From positions 62,038,126-62,102,125 of the forward strand of contig JAVIAB010000092.1 in assembly GCA_032433765.1 (NCBI GenBank): DNA of 64,000 nt. Direction: 5' to 3'. Of this stretch, positions 33,501 through 45,500 are shown one piece after another. Under the pieces are notes generated by a model, which saw only the letters and a list, made by a program, of their open reading frames with translations, was not told where the DNA came from and searched no databases. The position numbers and the translations under genes were made by a program. How positions within the stretch are numbered: the stretch's first letter is position 1; the number at the start of each line of letters is the position of its first letter. The stretch comes from Megaustenia siamemsis. Taxonomy: Eukaryota; Mollusca; Gastropoda; Stylommatophora; Ariophantidae.

Positions 33501-36500
33501 TTGAACACTAAATCGTAAAGATGTCCATGCCACTGCTTCACATTGATAGAAGCAATAACAAATGTTGACTTGTGGAGCAGAACAACTATTGAAGTTTCAG
33601 TGAAAGTAGAATGTCTTATAGACGATACACAGAAGATATATAATTAAATAAGGATCTTACTGGAACACTCAAACCAGAAATTTACAAGGTGTGTTATGAA
33701 TGATAGAAGTTAAAGATAAATGGCAATGTATTATAATATTTTTATACTGCATCTAGAGACTGAGTTAGAGTAGAGTAAATAAGATGCTCTCATGTAATAA
33801 AAGATGTTATAAACATTTGCAAAGGGTAACATATGCTATTATCTATCTTTGTATATTGTTTTTTATAATAAGGAAAAATGTCTGAAGTGTGTAGTTCTTT
33901 ATCTCATGCCTTCACTTGTAATGTGACTATACTTGTAGCTTGATCTGTTTCAACAAGAAGTGGTAACATTAGAGTTGTGAACTTCTTCCCATCTGAAAAA
34001 ACCTTTATAACAAGGGATAGACAGTGAAAAACGCTTGAGAGAGCCAAACATATGGTTGTTGGATTGACGTTTTGATGGCCACCGTGTAAATAGAAAACAT
34101 AATACCTCTGGCAGCCATGGTGCTAATGTGTTCAAATTTCAGGTCATCAATCTAACGTAACCCAGGAAATAATTACATCATCCGATCCCCTTGTCTCTAC
34201 TTAGTTAAACACACAGCTGTGTAGCAAAAGTCCAAAGAAAACCTTATTTTCCGAACTCCAAATATAATAATTGAGTGGTAATAATTTCTACGTAAGGGTA
34301 ACTTCTGATGGTCGAATTGTTTTCTGCTGTGAGTCTCTGGCTGTATAAAGAGTTTCCTTTCCTATTACTGGCTGATGGAAGAATTTGGAGATTAGTGAAA
34401 CACACATCAAGCATCAATAAAAATTATTTAGATGTTCTTGATAAACTTACAAATTAAACTTTAAACAGCCGCAGAGCTTCAGGGAAATAAAGACACCTCT
34501 GGAACAAGTAATGAAAATGAAATCGATGGAAATAATGAGCCAGAACTAGACTATATTGTCAGGTTAAAAAGACATGAGCAGACTGAAATCTCTAGACTTA
34601 TAACAGGGTGCTGTGGTCTCAGATCATACCTTCACAAAAAAGTTCTGAAAGACTCTGTGTGTGTGAAATGCCCTACAACACATGTACTGAAAGTGGTCAG
34701 CAATCTGGTTTGTATGGTTGGTTGCGTTCGCCCGATGGCTAAAGTATTCTAGAGTATCGTGGTAGACTAGAATATTACTCTTCATCATCCGCCCATACAA
34801 GGATGTAGTGGATGTGTCTGCGTTGTGTTGTGGTTTGCAGTATAACTGTTATATTTGCGCCTTTCAGCCCAACACATCCAACTTCAGCATGACATTTTTG
34901 AGTACCGGGTTGTCTTCCCTCTTCGATCCCTGCTCGCTTGGCCAGGCTAGACAGGTTAGTCTGTTACTGGATGCACCGTGGAGAGGTGAAGCAGGGTCTG
35001 GATGGTTTTGGTCCACCGACCCTGGCGCGAGTCATCAGCTGTGGGTCGCTGACAACTTCCAGCTCTGGTGCTGGGAGGTGCGCCTTCGCCTCCAAAAGGA
35101 TCATTTAACCAAAACTGGTCAATATCCACTATATCTTCCTTCAATGTCCCGAAAACAAAACTTGCCACTGGCCAAACAGATCAGAATTAAAGGAAAGGCA
35201 ATACAAAAATATTGTATTTAAATTAGATGTGTTGGGCGAGTGGGTGCAACATACCACTGTCCTGTCCACCAGAAGAACAAAAGAAAAGTTGAAAGGTTGC
35301 ATGAAAAACTCTATAGCACCAAAGAAGTCCTAAGCACACCTTCCTGTTTGTCACCACCATCAAAGTAGGCATATAGCAAAAGTTGATCGCTGTATAAGAT
35401 CTAACATTTAATTGTTGTAACTGATAAAAAGCAAACTGAAAAGGAAAATTTCCCATAAAACATCATAATTAACTACTTCCTATCTTGACTTTTCTTGAGA
35501 AGACAATCATTACAATGCATTTTACATCCAAGATTCAATGATGCCTTGTTGCAAACTAAAAGCTAAGAGAATGGAATAATTTGTTTTGTATTATTTTGTA
35601 TGTTGCATTCACTGTCTGTACTTTTGTTTATTGTTGTAGTATACATTTTAATTTGTAGTTTTTAATTATTTTTAGTTCTTTTATTTTGTTGTGGCAGTGA
35701 AGACTTTAGTAAAACATTGTTTTGTTGTGCTTTTTTTTAGTATACTGCTGGTGTTGTGCAGTGGTTGTGTCAGCTTGTCTGTTTGTTTGGTTTTTAGGCT
35801 GGGATAGCAGGTATGGACCCATGCATGCAACAGCAGTACTTGTTGTGTTTACAGCGGCAAGTGGAACAGCAGCAACAGCAACGAATGAGGCACAGGGTCT
35901 CCCACTCCTCTTTGAGTCAACCATATCCAACGACAGGCTCCCCATTGTACTCTTCTCCACATCGGTCATTTAATAACCAACAACAGACAACACAACCCTC
36001 CTTATCAAATCTCACACACCAGCAGATATCATCCTCAATAGGGTCTTCTGCTCATACCACCATTTCACACAGTCAGCCCCAGATACAAAACTCACCCTTC
36101 ACACAACCAATTCAGCACCAACACATCATAAACCAACAACAGCCTTCTCAGCATGTGAGTCAGCAACAGCAGTCTCCGCTGTCACCTCCAATGCCCCAGG
36201 TGCACATCGCTAACTGTGATGACCGCAGTGCTCAGGCAAGTAACTGCTTTAGTCTTTGTGCTTTCATTATTGTAGCTCCTCTAATTCACGAGCCTGTCTT
36301 TATGCACATAACGTAGTTAATTATTCTTTTATCACATACTGACAATAAAAATATGTAGACATACATTATAGTACATAACATAACCTTATTTCTCTTTACC
36401 TCTTAATTACAACGCTTGTATTAGTTCTGTTAGAAATGTTATTATTTTGAAATTAAAGTAACTTACTATTATATCAAATTAAAGATGTATTTTTCAAAAA

Positions 36501-39500
36501 TAAAGAAAATTGCAAAATGTTTAAACAAGAAAAAAACTTATCTAAACAGTTTGGTGTTTCACTTGTTGATCTGTCAAAGAAGATCAATTAATAATAGGTC
36601 CTAAATTGTGTATGAATGTATGATTAATAATATGTTTTGAAATTGTGTATGAGCATATGATTAATAATAGGTGTTGAAAGTGTGTATATATATATGTGTA
36701 TATATATATATATGTATATATTGTGTGTGTGTGTGCACGGGCGGGCGCAAACATATTTGTAAATTGTTTTTTTCTCCACATACTTGCATCAGACATTTTT
36801 TTAATCTTTAAATGTATTCATGAAATTGTGTAGCTGGTGTCGTTAACAGTTTATCTGTGTAAAGTATGCCGCTGAATCCTACTGACACAGGTCATGTCTC
36901 TCCACAACATTCGATCTCAACAGTTATTTATTATTTCTGTTGTTGACATTCTACCAAGCCATTCATCACTAATTTCTGAACTGATTTTGTTTCGCATTCT
37001 TCGCATAAAGACTCTTAGTAGTATCTTAGTAATAAGGCTTATTGTACGACAATCATCATTCAATCGCACCAGATTTCTTTGGTAGGGCTATGAATATTGA
37101 TTTTAGCAGGTCGTCTGGTATATATCCTATGTTGTAGATATCGTTTCAACATTTTTAAAATTATTTCTATTCCAAAATAACCTATGGATTCAGTCTCTTC
37201 TTTAGTTATGCTATCTGGTCCAGAAGTTTTTCCTGCTTTCATATTGTGCAAGGCGTGTTCCACTTCTTTGAGTATTTCTGGTCCTTCCCTATTATACTTA
37301 ATATTTACTTCTGTACGTTCATAATCATAAAGATCTTTAATGTATTCTACCCATCTTTCCCTTATGCTTTCTTGTTCATTCAACAATTCTCCTTCCTTTG
37401 ATCTTAAACATCCAGTTTTTTTATTGCATTTTTCTTCTTGTTAATTCTTCAATTTGTTTGTATATAGCTTTGGTATCTCTTTTTTGTTGCTTTTCAATCT
37501 GTTTTAGCCAATTCTTCTTTTGCATCACTGCATTTTATTACAATTTCTTTATTCAATCTTTTATGCTCATCTTTGTTATCCTTATTTCTTCTTGCATTCA
37601 TTAGATGTAAAATGTCATCTGTCATCCATTTCTTTCTTGAATTTGTCCTCACTGGTGGTATGAACTCTTTTGATGTTTGTTGCATTGATGTTGGCAATCA
37701 TAATATTGTTGATTGCCAAACAGACATGTATGATGACAGAACTTTAAATGGTACACTAGAATCTAGATAATTTGAAGGGATAATAAAAAATAAAGATCAA
37801 CATAAGCCGCTGAGATAATCCAGCAATATCTGCTGTTCAGTCAGTCACATCAATCTGTTGGTTATACTAAGGGAAAGAAATCTAAAACTGTAATAGCAAA
37901 ATATAAACACTATATTAAAATATTACAATAACTTTAAATAAAAGTAAATATTATAATTGCAGCTGTTGTTATTTAAATAAATTGATTTGGATGGTAAAGT
38001 TATATTTCAGGATTATATAAATATTATACTCTAATCTGAATTTTGAAAATGCAAATTATCCAATTATAAAATAATAGTCACATATCCTCTTAGTTGGAAG
38101 AAAGATGATCTTGTTTTGTTTGTAAGTGCACTACTTTTTCTTTTTGCATGTATCAATACTAGTGACAACAAATAATTCTTTAAAAAGCAGCATTAAAATT
38201 ATCCACGTGGGTTTAATCAGGATTAAGGAGCTGAAGAGGAACACAGCGGTGAAGAATGCTAATTTTTGGAAATAAAGATATTCTTTCATTCGCCTGAAGT
38301 ATTGTATATATCTGCAATGTTGTTTCCTGTATAAATTTTACGGTCTTTTGTAAATTCTATCGATCAGAGAAATGGAAGTAAAAGAAATGAAAAATAATTC
38401 TGGACTGAGAATTTTCAGAGATTTTACTCTGTTTAATTGGGCATTATATGTGTCACGTGTTAGTAAGTTTATTGCTTTCCGTTACAGTGTGTCTATACAT
38501 TTATTTCTCCTCTACATAGACAATATTTTCATCATATAGTATTTTCTAGTTATTTATGTACAGACATACAATTGTCTGAGTTACTATATTTCAGAGTTTC
38601 AATTACAGTATGAGTTGCATGATGGGAATACATGTATTGAGGGAAAATACTGTGTCTCATTTTAAAATATAATTTAAAAAAAAAGATTTTCAAATTTTTT
38701 TTTGTGTGTGCATTAATTGATGTATCTCACAATCTCAAAAAAATATTCACCAGCAGTGAAAACAAATTAAACACTCAGGGTTCGCCGATAGTGATAATTA
38801 GGAAGGTACACAGAGGGGGGTCATGTTTGAATACACAAAAATGTCAAATTTTGAGAAATTTGTGTTTTGGTGCTGTAAATTTTACTGCGGTATCGTAGTC
38901 TAAGGTTAAGGAAAACTACCTCAAAAATTGTTTGAAATTAGCAGCAGTGAAGAAGAATATATGATGTTTGAGATAAATGAAAAGAAATTACAAACAGATA
39001 TAGATGAAACAAGGTAAACTTGAATAGTGCAGAAAAGGTTAACCCAAAACGTGAATGAATATATTAGAAAGTTGGCAGTCTCACACAGTGAGGTGATAGT
39101 ATACAAATATTTATGTATGTTTCTTTGTTATATACAAGTGTTTATGTGTGTGTTCCACTTCCTTGAATTGGTAGCTAAGAATAGGATTATAAAAGGAACA
39201 ATATCAAACATGCATAAGAACTGTCACCAGTCAAAATCCTTTTATTTGTTAATTAACTCAAAACTTGTGTGTGAGGTTGTCCTAATGTATCTTAAACTAT
39301 TGTCTATATGTTGCTATTGAAATGGTAAAGTGTTTATATTTGTGATCTGATTTGCAATATTTGTATTTCTTATTTTCACTTGAGTGAAATATGTACGGTT
39401 GCTAATTCACTATGGTGATTCACACTGCTAACAGGATTATAACTTTTCAGGTGTCCATGACCCAGTACCGCAATAGTGTCTCTGATTCTAACTGTCAATC

Positions 39501-42500
39501 TCCAACGTCACCCCATTCTGCTCCATCATATAGTCCTGTCCAGTCCCCAGGAATAGCACCTAACAACCAAATGGGCAACTCCACCTTTAGTGATGCTTAT
39601 TACATTCAGCAGCAGCAGCAACAGCAGACCAATGCCCTGCAGCATCAGTTTGAGCAGTTCAACATGGTAAGTTCAAGTTCACATTTCATTTGATTAATTG
39701 TTTAGCTTATATGTTTATTTTTTTCATAAGGATTAAATGTTTATGTGATAATATTTTATATCTTTATGTATCTGTAATAAGGAGAGAGAAAGAAAGGAAG
39801 AAGATAGATGAGGGGAAAGAAAGAGGGAAAAGTAGGTGAATGAAGGGAAGGTGTGAAGAAATAGGGGGAGAAGGTGAGGAACAAATCAGTGAGATAGAGT
39901 GAAAGAGGAATGGCAGAAAGGCATGAAAAGCGAGAAAAGAGGAAACATGAGATTAGCTCAGGGGACTGAGTGACACTCGAGGATTGTGAGAGAGTCACGT
40001 GGGCGAAGAGACACGAGGAAAATTAGATTGTAAAATATAATCAGCTGTGAACTAGCTGTGGACTGAGACAGAGCGGTCCTGCCAAAGGGCGTTAGCCGTC
40101 CAGGGCTAACAACCCTTTAAAATGTTGTACATAGTTTTTGTGTAGTTAGTTAGTCAGTTGTGTGCCAGATCGAGATGCGGAAGGTTGTCCAGTCCAGTAG
40201 AAGGCCAGTGCATTTTAGAGTAGTCAGTGGTTAGGATATAGTGAAGTGTCCAGGGGCCTGTGAGGATGGCCAATAGTGGACAGCAGTGACAGTGATAGTT
40301 AGGTCGCTGAGTTTCCAGTTAGTGTAATTGGTCACTAATGTTCTGATAGTGCCGTTTAATTCTGCGTGAACCTGGCAGAGTGAACGGACGTGTTAATTCA
40401 CACACTGGTGAGTAAGAAGCTCATCCACTTTTAGCAATATGTGTGTGCACTGGTCAAGTTGTTGTCATATCCATTGAGAGCAAGAGACTTCAATGTTATT
40501 TCATGTGTTGGCAGTCACAGAGCTGCTGAATGTGGCACATGTGTGTGCACTGATCAAGTTATTTGTCAAATCTAATGGGCGCAAGAGAATTCAATGTTAT
40601 TTCATATGTTGGCAGACGCAGAGCTGCTGAATGTGGCACATGTGGGTGCACTGATAAAGTTGTTTGTCAAATCTAATGGGCGCAAGAGAATTCAATGTTA
40701 TTTCATATGCTGGCAGACACAGAGCGGCTAAAGCAGCCACAGGTGTATGCACTAAACAAGTTGTTGTCAAGTCTATTGAGAGTGAGAGAATTCAATGTCA
40801 AATTAATATGCTGGCAGGCGTAGGGCTGTTATGACGTGAAGAAGAGTGGGTCATGAGTAAAGTACTCCATGTGTGAAATTGGTGAGAGAGAAGTCAGTTA
40901 GTGGTTGTGATGTTCAGGGTTATTATTGAGATGTGGCTCATTAACATTGTATGATTTGTCGAGGTGAGACAAATTGGATCGATCACATCAGTGATCGATT
41001 AGAGGGAATGAGCACAATAAAGTTCAACTATTTTATATATACTAGTGAGTTTGTTGTGTGTTGCAGCTAATTAATTGTTACATCGTTTTGTGACGAACAA
41101 ACCAGATTGTTAAATACACAACACGAAGTACTATGTGACACAAGGCAGTCAGCAAGGCTAACTGGGGTCTGGTCATGGTGGCTGATTTAGGGCAGGTCTG
41201 ACTTCCATTCATAACGGACTCGTAGCCGCGGAGGGGGGATGCAGTGGTTGGACTGGGAAGCTTAACCCAGTAGCCCAGGCCTCCGTGAAAACAGAGAGGC
41301 TGCGCAGCCATTAAGTGAAGCACGTCAACGCGCAAATGCGATGACAACGGCAATGTTAAATGTACGATAAATGTATGACAACGATGTGGTATAAGTAAAC
41401 GGTCACATATCTTTTAATTTATGTTAAATCACAATGTTCATTAATTTTTTTTTATAGTCATCATCATCATGTGCTGTACTGGTTGGCGTTGGCGATCATG
41501 TCCTTCCACAATCTCCTATCCACAATGCATCGTATGAGTTCTGTTGTTGACTGTTTTCCATGCCATGACACTAAGCTGTCCAGTATTTTCTCTCTTTATC
41601 GTCCGCGATCTCTCTTTCCTTTTATTTTGCCAGTTGTAATCCAAGTATTCCAACTCTCCTCTTCTCATGATGTGCCCAAAAAATGTTGATTGCTTCTTTC
41701 TCATGTTTTTTAAGAGCTCCCTTTTTGTGTTGGCCTCTTTGAGAACTTTCTCATTAGTCTTTTTAGCTGTCCAGGGAACTTTCAACATTCTTCTGAGAAA
41801 TCCCATCTCTGTGGCCTCTAATCGTCTTTTCATTTGTTTGTCTATTGTCCATGATTCGCTTCCATAGGTCAGAATTGGTTCTATATAGCATCGATGAACT
41901 CTCTCTTTCTCATATCTATTGACATAGATTTGTTGCATAAGATATTTTTCATTTTCTGAAATGCTAATTTGGCCTGAGCTATTCTGCTTTTTATTTCTGT
42001 GTTGCATCTTCCATCTGATGTTATCACTGTGCCCAAGTATTTGAAATGTTGCACTTGTTTCAGATTTGTCTTGTTTATTTTTATGCTGCATGATGGTGAT
42101 GATTGTTTCTTCGATATAACCATTACTTCTGTTTTTTTTACTATTCAGACTGAGACCTTTCTTACTGCTTTCTTTTGCTATTATATCTATCATTTCTTGT
42201 AGCTTATTCTCTGTCACTGCTATTAAGACTGTGTTATCCGCATATCATAAATTATTTATGTCATGACCGCTGACTTCAATTCCTTTTTTTGTCTACTATT
42301 GATCTCATAATATGTTCGCTGTAAAGTGAAAACAAATCCGGTGACAGAACACAGCCTTGCCTGACTCCTTGTTTTATAAATTGAAATTGTCCTGTTTGGT
42401 TGTTAATTCGTATAGCTGCTGTTTGTTGCCAGTACATGTTTTTTATGATTCGCAGATCCTTGCCATCAATGTTTAATTTCTCCAGCATATTTATTATTTC

Positions 42501-45500
42501 CATGTGCTTTACTTTGTCAAATGCTTTCGTGTAGTCTATAAAGCACATATATAGATCTTCCTTTGCCTCAATAGATCTTTCTATCAATGTTCTTAAGATG
42601 TATATTGCATTATTGGTGCCCTTTCCTTCCACAAATCCACATTGTTCTTCACTTATTTCTGGTTTTATTTTGTTCCTTACACGTCTCATAATGATTCTTA
42701 GTAATATTTTAGTCATATGGCTCATGAGACTAATAGTGCGATGGTTTTCACAATCAGTAACGCCTGACTTCTTCGGTATGGCTACAAAGATAGATTTTAG
42801 TAGATCTTCAGGTATGTGTCCAGTGTTATATATGACATTGAGTAGTTTTGTTATGACTTGCACTCCCAGCTCTCATTATGCATTTATCTCTTCGATTGTT
42901 ATATTGTCGGGACCTGGAGCTTTGCCTCTTTTCATGTGTTGAATTGTGTCCTCCGCTTCACTCTGCATTATTGGTGGTCATGTGTCTTCATTTGAATTGT
43001 TTAATTCTGGTCTTTCATCATCATAGAGTTGACTGATATATTCTGTCCATCTTTCCATTGTCTTCTCCAGTCCCATTATTATAATTCCTTCCTTTGATTT
43101 CACACATCCTGAAACTTTGACTTCTTTTCTTCCTGTTAATTCATTTAACTGATTGTGCATAAATTTTGAGTCATTCTTTTGTTGTTTTTCCATTTCTTCA
43201 CATTTCTGTTTTAACCATCCTTCCTTTGCTTCTCTGCATTTGTTTTGGATCTCTTTGTGCAATATTTTGTTTGTCCGTTCTTCTTTCGTCCATTAGTTGT
43301 AATATTTCTTCTGTCATCCATTTCTTTTTGTTGATTCTTTTAATCACTGGGGTTACTTCTTTTGATGTTTGTTGAATCGATTGTTTGAGCATTTCCCACT
43401 GTTCCTGGATGTCCTGTATTTTCTCAATAGCATATCTATTTTGTACTATCGTGCTGTAGTTATCACTCATCTGTTTATCTACTCTTAGCATATCTAGTTC
43501 TAATTTTATATTTCTTGATGATTTCTGTGTCTTCCGTAGTTTTATTCTTATCTTTCCAATTACTGGTACATGATCACTATTGCAATCTGCTCCTGGCCTT
43601 GTTTTAACAGATGTTAGCCCATTTCTGAATCGTCTCTGTACCAGTATAAAATCAATTTGATTGTGTACTTTTTTGTCTGGGCTTTGCCATGTCCATAGTC
43701 ACCTAGGGTGTTGTTTGAACCAGGTGTTACCTATAATCATTTCATGTGTCTTTGCCTAATCTATCCACTCTATCATTCGTCTCTTCAAAGCCAGCCCCCC
43801 CCCCCCCCAGTCACATTTTGCACTTTAGCTGTTCCTACGTTGCATTGAAATCCCCTGATATAATAGTTATTTCTTGGGATTTACACTGTTCCATGGTCGC
43901 CTCTAGCTCTTCATAAAAAGTGTCAATGTCTTCTTCTTCTTCGCTATTACTTTTTGGTACATAAACTTGAATTATGTTGATATCCATTGATCTACCTCTC
44001 AATTTTACTAGCAGAATTCTGTCTGATACTGGCCAAAATCCTTTCACTGTTTTGCTTCTTTCTCTATCTAACATGATGCATACTCCTCTTCTGTGTGTGG
44101 TTCCCCCAGAGTAAATTACATTTCCACTGTCGCGTTGTAATAATCCTGCTCCTTTCCATCTCATTTCACATATCCCAAGATGTTCAATTTCATTCTCTTC
44201 ATTTCTTGACTGATGTTTTCTAGTTTTCCAACCTGGAATGCTGATCTAATGTTCCTATTGCTAGTGTCTCTTTATTTTTGATCTTGCATACAGTAGCATG
44301 ATGACGATCGGGTGTCACCTGTAGCACATGACGCTCCCTACCGGACGAGGTGGCTGCGAAGTCCCCATCAACGTCATTAGCTGTAAATATAAGGTTGTGG
44401 TTTGTCATGATTATTCCAGGCAATGTAAGAAGGTAGTTTGCCATTCCTTTCCTTCTTGGCAATGACTGTACTAGTTGGAGATTGCAGCCATTGTCTCTAT
44501 ACATGAGATCCTCTGCCTGCCATCGCTGTGTGGGGACCATAACCGGCACTACTTGTCGGCTGCTCCCACAACACCATCCACCACCTGCTCTAATGGCTTC
44601 ACATAACCCTGATTGGGGGGGGGGGGCTAAATGGGGGCTCCACCTTGCCAAAGGGTGCCCCGAAGACTAGCGGAGGAAAGGAGACATCTTACTCCTCCTT
44701 TGGTAGGGCAGAACTCTACCCCGCTATCCTATTTTTTTCATTGTTTTGGATCTCTTTGTGCAACATTTTGTATAGTAGATTTTTTATAGTAGATAATGCT
44801 ATAAATGAAGTATGTATTTTATAATACAACAAATGTAGATTAATTGTTTAAATTATTGGTTTCAGTATAGATTACTCATTTGATTCCTGTATTGATCATA
44901 AGTCAACAAATATTACTGTCAGAGATTTGTTAACTAACAAGTTGTGCTGAAGTTGGATACGTTAAAGCAAACAATTCTTTTATGTAAGTTCAAATGCTAC
45001 AAAAACACTGTCAGTGGTTTCATAGAAATATCTTTCATTGTCAAAATTGTTGAAAGAATCCTTTGCTTTCAGTGATCTCTTAGAGATTTGCATTGTTATC
45101 ACTCATTGTACTTTGACTCAGGGGTTAGAATTGGTCTTTGATGGTAGGTTGTCATTTTTTTTTTTTTGTGCATTACATTATTATATTAATATTAGAGCAC
45201 AGGAATGTGGTGCACAGAGGAGTATGCAACAGTGACCTCCAAATTGCTACAAAGAGCTATGAATGCACTGAATTCATGGACAAATAGATGGTGTATCAGC
45301 ATCAATACAGACAAATGCAGTACTACACTTTTCACACTCTCCCCAAAACAAAAAGCAGGAGCCATCTACATAAACAATGAGCCTGTGAAAGAAGACATAC
45401 AAGCTACATATCTCGGAGTTACATTTGATAACAAACTATCTTGGAAACAGCAAATAAATAAGGCAACCCAAAAAGCAAGGAGGAAATTGGCTATTCTAAG

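Larger units (their letters stand above)
41460..44740 (-). mobile_element. near full-length LINE group B copy
   Basis: In sense order (right to left): a G-rich 5' region (44740-44200), an endonuclease part (frame 43835-44164), a linker (43491-42978), RT (42863-42276) and a post-RT region (42217-41516), ending in ATGATGATGATGA at 41460. It is the longest LINE in the window at ~3.28 kb. Multiple frameshifts and stops inactivate it. It lies in the long intron between CRTC exons e and f. A 30-bp piece near 44743-44775 (TTGTTTTGGATCTCTTTGTG) repeats the linker at 43243, hinting at an extra rearrangement at the 5' end. Confidence 0.85.

Noticed and set aside
34808..35221. 137-codon frame as a small gene
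   Set aside because: It lies in repeat R1 and is not open in the other copy.
36200..36201. GT donor for CRTC exon d
   Set aside because: Context CAG|GTGCAC is weaker than the downstream GC donor GCAAGTAAC; kept only as an alternative.
40438..40840. CRISPR-like array
   Set aside because: The 101-bp units are contiguous tandem repeats without spacers, in a eukaryotic intron.
45205..45207. ATG as the true start of the RNase H protein
   Set aside because: The A belongs to the TSD and the element is 5'-truncated in RT, so the ATG arose at the junction.
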